From Stratiolaelaps scimitus (Eukaryota > Arthropoda > Arachnida > Mesostigmata > Laelapidae): a stretch of 64,000 nt of DNA. Under the pieces are notes generated by a model, which was given only the letters and a program-made list of their open reading frames with translations, made no database searches and had not been told where the DNA came from. Where the stretch lies: positions 11,697,501 to 11,761,500 of the forward strand of contig JABWDB010000001.1 in NCBI GenBank assembly GCA_019614645.1, written 5' to 3'. Numbering within the stretch: the stretch's first letter is position 1; every line of letters begins with the position of its first letter. The position numbers and the translations under genes are program-made. Shown here in pieces: positions 13,430 through 24,939 of the stretch.

Positions 13430-16400
13430 TATTTGAAAATAGAGCCGCACACTTTGTCCTGGCTTTCTGCTCTTGTTAAAAAGTAGCAGTAATTTTTGCA
13501 CTATCAAACCGGTATCAAAGTGTGAATATAATACATAGTTAGTAAATAACCTTGTAGATTCATTGACATAAAGAAACTCCTAAATTCGTCTCCATCCTTT
13601 CTATACATAATATATACGGTATGGTAAGCTGTGGTTTGCCATTAATCGGACGTAGTCTTAGTGTATCAGAGCTTCGTGTTTGCATTTTATGCTTACTATG
13701 TATAATATGTATATACGAGTTCATATAGCCTTAAACTCGAAGACCCCCAAGGCTATGTCAGATAAACAGTAAACCATTGTTTGCATGTTCGTGAGTCATT
13801 CATTTGAGCGCGAACTCGGCGGCTTATTTATCTGACATTCCCGATCTGAGTGCTGTGACTAGTGTATCTGTTTATCAGTGAACGGGAGGGAGCTCCGGGG
13901 ATGGGATGAGGGGGTGGAAACAGTGGCTGGACGCTTCAGAGCGCTTGAACACTTAAGAAAGTTAGGACGCGAAAGGAACGTCTGGGGGGAGGATAACTGT
14001 GTTTAGGTCGTTCTGAATGAGAACATTAAGATAAGAACCGATTCACACAATGGCCAGGCCTCTTAACGCGAGGGGCTAAGGGGTCGCTTGCAGAAGAGCC
14101 GCCACCGGACACGTTCACCACCCCCGTCTCGTTCTACAACGTACGTGTGATAACAATGGTGGTTTTTATACGTATCTCTATCGTGAGAAATATGCAAACA
14201 CGGACCTGTAGATACATACAAACGTTGCAAATCGATGACTTAAGATTAAGCAAGTGGGGTGACAAAAGTATAAGTAGGGTGTAAAACAGATATGGACTAA
14301 AACCCGTTCATCAGGTGCGTTCACTGGAAGATCTATATGCATCCATCTAGCTAGAGAAAGAGATCACAGGCACAGATAGAGGCGGGCAATTCTGTTAAGA
14401 GCTGAGGCCTTTCACATAGGGGAACAGCTGAGGGTCAGCTCGAAAAACAATTATTAATTCATTCTGCATTGAGGCATAATAACTCCCGGTCACCCTTTTG
14501 ATAGATGAAAAGGAGCATCCGCCTGATTTTCAATTGGTCACTCTTTCACTCATGCGACGCAACATTATTTTTTTGTAGAACCAACGGATTGCCAATAATA
14601 ATAATAATAATTAAGGGCCAGCCTTTCACTTCAGCTATAATAGAGGTACGAAACTCGGCGAGAGTCAGCAATTTGGCTCGACCCAACTAACAGGTCAGAA
14701 ACAATCGGATATTGTGATTAACGCTGCAAATGTGTGTCGTAATCGAGCTTAATCATTGCGAGAACCATCTACTCGCATCACATCCCCATAGACGAGAATC
14801 GGATATGAAGCACCGGTTTTGTGTAATAGCTCACGTTCGGTTATTGCTCGTAGACTTCTTTTCTCGAACACAACAAATGTGAACGGGTCTTCGAGAGCAG
14901 ATCTATTAACATGGAACTTTATGGAACTCCTTAGGCTGTTGTACGCGCGTAAGGAAAGTGTTCTATTCCTTTTAGCAGACGCCTTTTTATAAGAGCCTAC
15001 CTCGCCCTGGCAGCGATATCTACCGCTCGAACGGTAACTTCAGTGCTGAAGTTACGGATACGAAGATACAATGCACTGTGCCGCCTTACGTCGAAGTTAA
15101 TATCTTGTGCAACTAGATAGAGTTATTATGGATAATTTGATTCGTCTGGCGCTCGATACCAAATTATTTCAGATATCGATTAGGAAGATTGAGAAGGGTG
15201 AAAATGTGTATCGATCGTATCGTTTATGCACCAAACAAGCAACTGGGGATAGTATGAGTTGCATTTTTTCGAAATACTAATAACACCTCGTAAAAAAAAA
15301 CAGCAAATTGTGTTACAAAATTGAGTGACCCTAATCAGGTGGCCACCTACCGTACATTATGTTGCGGTGAATCTAAAAAAAATACTTCGCCCGATACTCT
15401 TGCAATGAACTGATAAAGATGATGGTGATAAAAAAACATATGAAAATAACACAGGCATTCATTTTCTAGATCTAGATTAACCTAGACGGCCGAAATGTCC
15501 CCGCCGGCTGATCAGATGCTCTGAGACGAAGAGGATAAATAACAACGAAAACGACAATGTTTTCGGTGCGAGCAACTTCAATGCTATATCATGGGATGCT
15601 GCAGCAACGGTCCTATCACGACGATGCTACTAGTTCTTCTGCTAGAATAAACAATGGAGTTTAGTTCACTTAGTCTTTCGCACGTTCTCTTTCGTTTTTG
15701 CGTTTGTCAATCATCACTGGCGGATTTACGTTGTACTGTTGATGTGCTCTCGCACAGAGCAAACAACGATACGGGTATCGGAGAGCATCAGGTATGACGA
15801 TGATTGGATGCGTTTAGTGAAGCTGAAATGAAAAGACAAGCATCTAGGAGCGTCAGTCCTGTGCCAGTTAGGTGAAAACCACATTTGTTTTACTCTAGCC
15901 GGTATCCTATGTACCCTAGCAATCACATGTTACTTTTACTCTAGTTTTTAATCGAGAACTTAAGCATTGTTAAAATTGCACTTCCGGAAATAAACCGCAA
16001 ATGTTATGTTACTCAAATAGCGGTAAAAGCAATATAAAAAGGGTGGGCATGTTGCGCCAATTTTGAAGCAGGAAAGCCGATTACCTATTAGAGGGAAAGT
16101 TAGTTTTCTGTAGCCGCCCCGGGCCAAAATACAGTTTCAAACTTACCTGAAAAGTTTTCAATGGGTTTATCTTGGCTTGTGTTTTGACGCCTGTCCTATG
16201 GCACCATGTGTTCTTCTTACCAAGCTGCCGTTTAAACAGTTTCCTGAAGGTAGTTGCCAAGTTACAGGACGGACTAAACTTCATAGGATAGCGTTTGCAG
16301 ACTTGAACAAAATGCACAAAATAGCGCTGGCTGCGTTCACACGCTGTCCGAAGAGAGCAACAGGACAAGTACAAAGCCAGCGTTTGGCATCTATCGAACA

Positions 16401-16780
16401 TGTATAACGCATCCATGTTTTCCAACGATATTGGGTATCGTTGTTCAGCACTTCGGTGTCCGTCAAGGCCATGTACACGTATCGAGTTAATTGAAGCATA
16501 AACTCCATTATAGCCAACAGCATATCAGCATATCAGGTGTGTGGAAGCCAACAGTGACTCTAATCAGAGAGAAAGGTTCTCATCGATTGACTACTGTTCC
16601 TCCAGTCTCCCGCGTATATATCATGCACAAACTGACCCAAAACGTCTACCTTGTACCACTATCTATTTGAGAAAGGAAAAAAAAATGTGTGCTATACGCA
16701 TGTGAGAGCACGAGCCGAGAGATAGCCCCTTCATCTAATTAATATATCAATATCAGCGCAAGGTTACTCCGGCGTACGCA
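13430..16780. other. Intergenic, repeats only
   Basis: AT-rich DNA with no supported gene. It contains an ATA triplet run at about 14600-14612 and a dispersed repeat copy (separate entry). Overlapping open frames of up to 114 codons at 16081-16523 on both strands carry no recognisable domain. Confidence 0.55.
14396..14450. repeat. Dispersed repeat family R1, copy 1
   Basis: A segment of about 55 bases beginning TAAGAGCTGAGGCCTTTCAC recurs with about four mismatches at 36980-37033. A more diverged partial relative lies near 18298-18345. It is probably part of an interspersed element whose ends I cannot define. Confidence 0.7.
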
Positions 16781-17725
16781 GCATACATGTATCTACCGGA
16801 TACATCTACTCCAATGTATCCGCCCGACCCAATTCGAGACTGCGCAGCCAGCCGCACCTACCCACTACTACTGTGCTACCCGCACCCGACCTGTCGTCCC
16901 GTTCCCCGTGTTGATCGCCCTTTGATTATGCCCCCAAGCAAGCGTTGTTGTTGTTGTCGTCGTCGTGCTTGCTGTGTTCGCCGTCGTTCAGCGAGTTATC
17001 GCAGTGTGATGGCACACTCACCAGTATTCGCGTTACTGCGGCTGCTGCTGCTGAAAAGACGTGAGAGCAACACCGAACACCACAGCATCAACGTCGACGA
17101 GCAACAACAATGACAACGACAAGAACAACAATAGCAGCAACACAAATTGGCCTTGTCTGTGCCTCAATGTCTTCTGTCTGGCCGTGTGTTTGTGTGTATG
17201 TGTACGCTGTAGTGTGCTTGCACGAGCGAGCGAGCGAGAGAGAGAGAGAGAAAACACTGATCGTATTCGCTGTTCAAGCGCTGCTGCTGCTGCTCCTGCT
17301 GGTGCAGAGGACGATGATGAGGCCTTGTGTCCACGAGCCGCCGCCTGCTGACGCCAGCGTGTGTCGGTGATATCCGACCTGGTCTCTACCTCGGCGTAGC
17401 CGGGTCTCGCTCGGCCCGGTCGGGCACCGTCTGGCCGGCACAAATGGCCGGCGACACCTGTTATTTATGCACGGAACAGGTTACAATGAAGATATGGAAC
17501 GTCGTCACCCGACTGCATCTGGTCAGGGCGGAGGCGACGGGGGACGGCTGTATCGTAACTGCCTGGAAGGGCACACCATTTAGCTGTTTCTTTTTGTCCC
17601 AGAATGTACTTTTTTGGTTAATCTTGTTGCTACTGTTGTATTCGGGCGTGCGTCTGCGTGGATCGACGTTCATGGGAGATAGCGATGTTTTGGACGTTGA
17701 TCATTATAGCATTATCATATGAGAA
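16780..17725. other. GC-rich, triplet-repeat-rich block
   Basis: Contains runs of GTT/GTC/GCT triplets, a GAGC/GA microsatellite at about 17222-17252 and CTG runs near 17280. Frames are open on both strands because of the triplets. A 131-codon plus frame (17327-17722) includes a hydrophobic stretch (VLFWLILLLLLYSG) but has no domain, signal or splice context. It may be a 5' untranslated exon or CpG-rich regulatory DNA; not called as a gene. Confidence 0.3.
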
Positions 17726-18754
17726 GATACGTTGAGCGAGATTAATGCTAACTATTATAGTTAATATAATATAAGAAATACGGAATGTCGCCTCAACAAT
17801 TTTGCACAAGACACTGAATTCGTTGAGCGATTACAGGCCTTTAGCTACTATTGTCCTTTATGTTATGTTAGTTCATGCTGATCGGCAGTTGGTGTGAGTA
17901 TACTTATATTATCAAAATTTGAATGGGTGATTTAGGTCTACTATAGTCAAACAGCTCCTAGCGTGAGATCCTTGCCATGCCTGCTAGGTCCTAAGCCTTA
18001 ACTTTCACTATGCGCATTATGCTCGAAATTAGCAAGCTTGGTAATTCCGTGAAGATTTGAAATGATTTGTTCTCATGGCAGCCGTTCGAGACAGCAAAAC
18101 CCTCAAATTTATAACCAATTAAAGAAGAACGGCACAACGTCATCTAGTAAATATGGACAACATTTCAATCGTAGAGCGCTATAAGTGCCGCAATCTCAGA
18201 CCATCCGCATGGCACATTGGGTGAGGCCGTTGGCTCGGAAGTGTCATTGAGTAAGAGGCGCAAAGGTCGCTTTCTGCAGGTCCCTAAAGGTGATTCCGAG
18301 ACTCGTCACATAGGGGAGCAGAGCAGAGAAATAGTCAGCTCAAGAATACACCAGGTCTCTATTTGTGGCAATCACAGCTGTGTGCATATCACCACCACCA
18401 CCATGAATGCTTTTCATCGTTATCCTATTACGTTGTGGACATTGGGCCACTGAGGTAGCCTATACCCGCGGCGCTCTACACCGATCCGTTGTTTGTTCGT
18501 ATGTGCAGCGGGCCAGGTGATAATTTAGACGGTGACCATCAGAGGGCGCGGCGGCGGCGGCAGCAGCAGCCAGCAGCACTATGACTGTTAACGACACTTC
18601 GAAAATGCTTCCCATCAATAAAATATATCCTACCCGAATGGCTAATCGCTCTGCCATTGGTGGACGCCGTCCGACCATTATCTAGACTGCAACCAGAACT
18701 GCCTGAGAACGGCCGCCTTGGCTGGCTCTGGCAACAACGGCTCGCACCAGTCCG
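17726..18754. other. Region upstream of the secreted-protein gene
   Basis: No gene recognised. It contains a partial relative of repeat family R1 near 18298-18345, a CAC triplet run at 18391-18402 and a GGC/AGC triplet run at 18550-18578. Confidence 0.5.
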
Positions 18755-19315
18755 ATGTACTTCCTGCAGCTTTACCTATGTTTACAATTATGGCTCGTCA
18801 TTGCAGGGCCCCAGGTAATCGATCCGACGCTAAACTTGAGTGGCAATTTCGACACGTGTTTGGGCATCAATCGCATGAACCCGGTGTTGATGGCCAAAGA
18901 GACTGCGCGGATTAGTGCCATGTTCTCGCAATGTGGCGCCAAACTCTACGTGCAGCATAAGCCTGACTGGAAGATGTTTCCTTATCTGCTTCGAGTGTTC
19001 TGCTTCTCAACGGCTATCGGTTTCAATTACTTCTCCGAGTCGCCGAACCGACTGCCGAACGTCTATTCGAGAAACGCGTCAGCTATCCTGTCGCTGACGG
19101 AACGCTTCGCCAACGCTGTCCTCCTGGATCGCTCCCTTCGCGTGACGAAATGCATCCTGCACGGTACGTCCCGGGTTTGCATGGATCGCCGCAAGATGCG
19201 CGAGTTCGTCATGGATATCATGCACTGCTATGTGTCGGCCACGCGAAACACAATGCCAGTCTACGCCGAGCAGATGTACTATGCACACAAGTATCTTGTA
19301 CAACACGTTCTCTGA
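18755..19315 (+). CDS. Secreted cysteine-containing protein, family unknown
   Basis: A single open frame of 186 residues. The first 18 or so residues (MYFLQLYLCLQLWLVIAG) form a hydrophobic leader, so I infer secretion. The rest has several cysteines spread through the chain (contexts DTCLG, SQCGA, VFCFS, TKCIL, RVCMD, MHCYV) and two N-glycosylation sequons (NLS, NAS), consistent with a disulphide-bonded extracellular protein. A basic stretch, CMDRRKMREF, lies near residue 155. There is no membrane segment after the leader and no catalytic motif that I recognise. The leader directly follows the ATG, which supports this start; a non-coding 5' exon is possible. I do not know the family. Confidence 0.65.
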   Translation: MYFLQLYLCLQLWLVIAGPQVIDPTLNLSGNFDTCLGINRMNPVLMAKETARISAMFSQCGAKLYVQHKPDWKMFPYLLRVFCFSTAIGFNYFSESPNRLPNVYSRNASAILSLTERFANAVLLDRSLRVTKCILHGTSRVCMDRRKMREFVMDIMHCYVSATRNTMPVYAEQMYYAHKYLVQHVL

Positions 19316-21122
19316 AGTGTGGTGGATGGTGAACGTACCCATACACTTGGCGGTGTTCATCATATACATGGCGTATCATCCCGGAACAAACATACTCGGG
19401 GTGCGACGGCGCGCGCGCGCGCGACATCTACGACGATCATGGATGCTGAAAAGTGGGCGGCTTGATAGCGGAATCCCAACCAAATTTGCTATCAGAGATT
19501 CCGAGTTTCAAGAAACAGAGAAATAGAGAGAGAGAGAGGTAAAAATGTAACTGTCAATTTCAGGGCTGTACTCACATTACTGCTACAATACCGAATCGTG
19601 AAGTTATATTCGCTATAATCAATAATCACCCCTGTCGGGCCGAAACAGCTGTGATTGATTGATATGCTTGCTAGACATCTTTAATAATAACACTTTTATT
19701 TCACTGTCAAACTTGTATGAAGCTCCGAGCGACGTAGTAGAGCCGCACAATATTTCTTATTGCAGAACACAGGAATAAGCTGTCGTTTGTGCATAACGAT
19801 AATACCTCGCTATTTGCAGTGTCCAGTCGTGTAATTATTGTTCTTTTCTCGATAGTTACTCTAGTTATCCACTTATTATTATAACTTATCCCCGGTATTA
19901 CTTCTGCGTTCACAGATCGAGAGAGAGAGAAAGAGAGAATAGTTTAGTCCAATTCAATTATATTGTCGCGCAGCTCTCAATCACTTTTACGAGCTGCATG
20001 AGTTGTTGCTGCCTGCAAAACGTTGACAGCGCTCATCTCATATATAGTACAATGTGAACGTTCCTCTTGGATTAGTGTACAATGTTGACTATGTTTAGTC
20101 ATTTTGACGTGAATTTTTTCTCTGCTGTTGATTGACCTCGATGTACGATATTACGAAGTTACAATCAGAAGCATATTGTAGTGCCTTATGCACGCTCAGT
20201 GTAGCAACCTTAAGCTTACATGAACAGTTTAGATTGCTTGCAACTCTACACGGCAACATGAATTAAGCAGATTGTTGGTGTCCCCATTTGAATAAAACCG
20301 TTCGGCCCGCTTCACCTCAAATTGCCAAGTGTGTGTTTTCCTTTCACATATTAATGATATCAAATAGTTGAAAACAAGGTACGTATGAATCGAGTGAGTA
20401 ATTCTCTGTACCCGGAAAAGCAAGCCGAGGAGTTAAAGGGATCTATCAGGCATGTCACCCAGACGATATACTCATGTCGTCAGCTATAATAATGATATCT
20501 CCTCTAAATCACCATCAATTCCAATCTCACCTACTTTCGACATAAACTGCTCGCTTTATACTCTGCATTTCCCGTGCCCATTGGCTTAGCAATCTATCGT
20601 TGCTATATATAATGGTTTGTGCAGCGTCACTGTTGTAATGATGATGATACTAACAACAGCAACAATGTTAAGGCCGGTCATTGCCGTTACACAGGGACCC
20701 ACCCTTTGATCAATTTGAGTTGATCTCGGGGATTTGCGCGTTCGCTCGCGTGTTCCTGACGTCATTCATATTCCCGTAATCGGCGTTTTTTGTATTGGCA
20801 TGCCAACTGACAAACAGTCTCTACCATTCGCCGTTAGCAGCAGTTGCAAGCAAGCATATTTCGTGAACGAGGAAATCGTAAATCTCTGTACAGCAAGCTG
20901 GCTTTACCATCCCTGGTACAGGTGGTCAGCGATATTTTCAGGCTAAGAACAACAGCTGAACAACAAACACTCTCGCTGAAATAAAGAGCTTGTTGACAAC
21001 GTTATTCAGTCGGCTTTCGCGCATCTGGTGGCAACGGCTCTCGATCGGTCTATCTACATATTTAGCTCCCAATTGGTAATCAGTGAGCCTTGAGAAGTAT
21101 CCCATCATCTTAGGCGTGCCGG
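19316..21122. other. Intergenic, short simple repeats
   Basis: No gene recognised. It has an alternating CG tract (GCGCGCGCGCGCG) at about 19409-19421, a GA run at 19525-19538 and another at 19920-19938. The CG tract is the only purine-pyrimidine alternating run of that kind seen in the window. Confidence 0.55.
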
Positions 21123-24100
21123 ATGACTCGATTGACAATGATGAAGGTCACAAACGAGTTGATTATCTTGGCATTATTGGCATCGTTTAGCGTTGTGATA
21201 TCCAGTGCCACACAAGGTGATGTGCGACGGCCGACGAGCATCGACCATCTACAGATTCTGGTTCGGCATGGCGAAAGGTACCCACTCTTTCCAGTTCCTG
21301 AGATGGGACAGTTTCCGGTAAGTTTTCATAGCTACTCGTTGAGATTGCCTATCTGGCGTGCGATACCTGCTTAGCAACCTTAAATAGGGCGATATAAGGT
21401 TGAGTCATAGGCGCGTATAGTCATGTTCTACCCCACACCGAATATACAGATCGTTCAGAAAATGATAATAATAATCGAGCAACCGTATGGCGTTCGAGAA
21501 AGTTACACAACCAGCCACAGGACTACCTACAAACATGAAAAGTGTTAAAAAAGAAACCCAATTCTGCGGGGCTGAGCAATTTAGTGAGTGGTTAAGGTGC
21601 TCCATAGATACACGATTCATTGCATTCACCACCGTCATAGGGTTGAGAACAAACAACAACACTTAGAACGCGGTCAGAAAGCTACCTTTTGAATAAGTTC
21701 AAATTGCGCGTAGCTCAAATTGTCTGATATTCCTTCGATTGTATTTCCGCAGTTATCGAAATTGCAAAATATACTAACTTCGATGATGAACAGTATGGAA
21801 AGTGGGTGGTCCTATGGAAGGCCACTACTATAATAAGTAAGTTAGAGATTTGATGGAGAAGTCGTTTTTCGTTGGCGTTCTATGTCAGCGTTCGATATCG
21901 GTAGACCCTAACACTAATGGATGAAAAAGAGTCTCTCAATACAAGCTACTATTAGTGTTCATCGTAACTCTACCAGGGAATAGTTCAGTTCCCCTACAAC
22001 TAACTCTACTAAACTCAACTTGAACGTGAACTAAATTTGTTTACTATACACTTTACTGTATTCCGAAGTGTAGATCGGTGGTTTGACGTCCGCTGGAGCG
22101 TCTCAGGAGCGCGCGTTTGGCGAACGCATGGGATCGATCTACTCCGAGTATGTGTTGATGAGCGAATCAAACCGGATGAAGTCAGCTAATGAGCCCCGCT
22201 GCATCGACTCGGCCGTAGAGATTCTCGCTGGGATGAAGATCTCAAATTACAGTACTTATCTCTTGCCGCTTCCGAACATCACCGCAATGGGAGTTAATGA
22301 GGTTGCCGACTTTCTCGCGGAGCTTGAAGATTTTGAGACGCAGCTACCCATATGCGTTCAGGAGCTGATCAACAAAACTGTTAAAGAACTTAGTGGTGCC
22401 TTGCCAGCCAACGTCACCGCTGCGGCGAAATTGCTGTTCGCTGTCCAGGTGAGAAGTTAGGTAATTAGTTATAATAATTATATTCTAATTATATACAGCA
22501 CATTGATTTTGGTAACCACTAGCTAAGTGAAAGCATAATTTTACTTGTAAAACAATATGGCTGTGGATAGATAGACGATTTCTTGTTTCAACCCCTCTTG
22601 ACCACTCGATCGCTAAAATATTCGATCGGCTGATTTTTACGCACAGCATATGTTTTCATTGCGACATCGGCTAACGATATATTGATAAACTTACCTTCGA
22701 TTAGATTTAGCTCAGTTTTGTCTCTTAGCTTAATTTGCCCGTACTGCGAGTGATAGAAACAAACCGGATCGAACAGCCGCCAACGTTGGGTAATATATAA
22801 TAGTAATATTAGTGATGGCCCTATGTGTTATAACGTGAAGCCCATAAATAGTGCATAGATCAAGCTAACGAGAGGCAACACTTTGCTAAAATGTGGTGTT
22901 TCCTCACGAGGACTTCAACCAACAGGGGTCTGTGCAGTAAGCTATCGAAGTGGCTGGTTTTCGGTAGGAAAATGAACACTTTACTTAATTAGCGGATAGA
23001 CAAATATATTTGCATAGCCATCATTGCTTGGCCCTGCTAATTGGCAAGATGCACGATGATTAGACAGACATCTTAGATAGAGCCTAGATAGTCTGTGAAT
23101 TCGAGCTCCTTTGTGTGCAGATGCAGAAATTAAAATTATCTTTTCGATACTAACTAATAAGGACAGTGGCGCTAATGTGCTCTCGTTAGACGCATTCTAG
23201 TTTTGGTTATTTTGATCTACACAATTTTGCAATGTATAAAAACAAGCTTAAAAGTCTGTCCTTAGATTAAGCATGTGAACCAGTGCAATGACCGGCCGAA
23301 TTTAAGAATCTAGATAACGATTTTATGATTCACTATGTCCTTCGCGTCAGAAACGTAGCTGCGATTTGCCATACGAATCTAATTAGCAAACGCCTGTCAA
23401 TGTCATTTGCACACGCTAGATTTCACAGCTTGCCAGGTCATGTTGCAATATGCCGCACGGCGCAATATCGACCAAGCCGTATGTCACCAATGACTATACC
23501 CACCCCATAGGGTGCAGTTTCACAGGACAGTGTAGTGATGAAGACGTGATACGTGTCCTCTCTGATTATGAGATTTGGTAAACAATAATTTTAGTTTTCG
23601 ACCAAGGTGTCTATTTAATAGTTGTATTTGTTAACAATTGGCTTCATTGGCCTAAACTCTTGATTGGTGATGGTTGGTGTACCTGAGCATAGGGTTTACA
23701 CAGCAACACGCCACTGCAAATATCGACGTGTAGCGATCATCCTGATTACCGAGATCACTTACCACCGCGCGACTCTCCTCCCTGTGGATTTTCATCCAGC
23801 CTATCGGGCACCACAGACGTTCCCGAGGTCGCTGAAAAGCCACAATCGTCAGAGACAATGTGCCAGCCATCGGGAGGCGGCACTTTCTACTTTGCGAGCT
23901 TTTCTTTGTACACGAAAAAGCACCAAACGTGTGTGCACACGATACCTTACACTGGCGGATATGCTGTCCGCCAACTTGTAAATGTTACTCACTCACAGTG
24001 TGGGCCACAACTATCATTAAGAAATTACAATAACAACCAATATTCATTATCTCAAATGACAAACATTCGCTGCTTTACAACTCTATGATTATATGGGCAG

Positions 24101-24637
24101 ACTAAAATTAATCCTAAATTAATGTTAAGCGACCTATTTTCTATTGTGACATGTTCTTTTGTAATATAGGTAGCCGATAGCGTGGACACTCTTCGGCAGT
24201 CCGGCTACACCGGACTTGCCTTCGGTCTGAACATCAGCTCGTGCGTCCCTCCAGAACAGAAGTTATTCAATGAGAAAGCGTTCGCTGCGCTGTCACGGTT
24301 CTGTATGAGCGATTTCTGCAGACCTGCCACCAGGACGCTGATTGCCGAACTCGAGGAATTCGCCGGCAACAACTTCCCTCATTCGGTGCATAGCGACCCT
24401 ATCGCTCAAACCCTAACTATTTATGGACTTACTGACGTCCACGTGCAAGGTTTCCTTATGGCTATCCTTCCTGGTGAGACGCATCCTCGACCACAATTTG
24501 GAGGCTACATCATTTTCGAGACGCGTGGCGATGATGTTGACATCTTCTCAGGACAAGACGTTGTCAGTGAGCCGGTTCACCGTGCAACTCTGAACGTATA
24601 CGAGGTGATTAACAAACTGCGAAGGACGCTGGCGTAA
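21123..24637 (+). CDS. Secreted histidine acid phosphatase-like protein, altered active site
   Basis: Three phase-0 exons, 21123-21317, 22074-22448 and 24170-24637, join into 345 residues. Donors are CCG|GTAAGT and CAG|GTGAGA; acceptors are GTGTAG|ATC and ATATAG|GTA. An N-terminal leader (IILALLASFSVVISSA) implies entry into the secretory pathway. The histidine acid phosphatase signature LVRHGERYP is at about residues 42-50, followed by GGLTSAGASQERAFG, equivalent to the family's GQLTxxG block, and PRCIDSA, equivalent to the RxxD block. Near the C-terminus the family's YSAHDTT motif reads YGLTDVHV: the catalytic His is Thr and the Asp is kept. Either activity is altered or lost, or the protein serves another role. 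Multiple inositol polyphosphate phosphatase is a related alternative, but the length fits acid phosphatase better. AATAAA follows at 24924. Confidence 0.7.
21575..21660 (+). repeat. Possible tRNA-derived SINE fragment in an intron
   Basis: Contains an A-box-like segment (TTAGTGAGTGGTTAAGG) resembling the D-arm of Leu/Ser tRNAs, and about 50 bases later a degenerate B-box-like GGGTTGAGAACA. It lies in the first intron of the acid phosphatase-like gene. The match is weak on the B-box side. Confidence 0.35.
21753..21836 (+). other. Candidate cassette exon ending in two stop codons
   Basis: An 84-base segment bounded by a good acceptor (TTTCCGCAG, ending 21752) and a consensus donor (GTAAGT, 21837-21842). 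It has a multiple-of-three length, and the flanking exons are both phase 0. Read in the phase set by exon 1 it is open for 26 codons and ends TAA TAA directly before the donor. Inclusion would truncate the phosphatase-like protein just after the RHGER block. It may be a poison exon, a relic exon damaged by an indel, or a chance pair of splice-like sites. Confidence 0.35.
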
Positions 24638-24923
24638 CAGACCGCTCATTTGATTCATGGACTTGGGCGGCTGCGACAGATGCAATGAGTAGCCTCTTGG
24701 CTTAGTTTCATAGAAATATTTTCGCGTAGCGCAAGTAATAGCAGCACTGTGTCTCTCGGGACGTCGTCGGTGTGGTCGATCTTGCCGCAATTGTCCTAGC
24801 TGCAGGCACTGCACTGTAAGACGCTATATCACAACAAGGATTGACGGAGCTAAAAATAATGAGAAGAAGTAACAGCACCAACTCCGCTTCGTCGATCGAC
24901 AGTGGTAACTGTCAATCAACAGT

Positions 24924-24929
24924 AATAAA
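24924..24929 (+). terminator. Poly(A) signal AATAAA
   Basis: A canonical hexamer about 290 bases after the stop codon of the acid phosphatase-like gene. It is the first canonical AATAAA I noticed there. Confidence 0.5.
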
Positions 24930-24939
24930 TTACGAAAAC

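Noticed and set aside
17327..17722. 131-codon plus-strand frame with a hydrophobic segment
   Set aside because: No start context, family or downstream exon, and it lies in a triplet-rich GC block where open frames are expected.
21123..24637. Multiple inositol polyphosphate phosphatase
   Set aside because: The RHGxRYP and RCxDS segments look similar, but total length, the GGLTSAG spacing after exon skipping and the C-terminal motif fit an acid phosphatase better. It remains an alternative.
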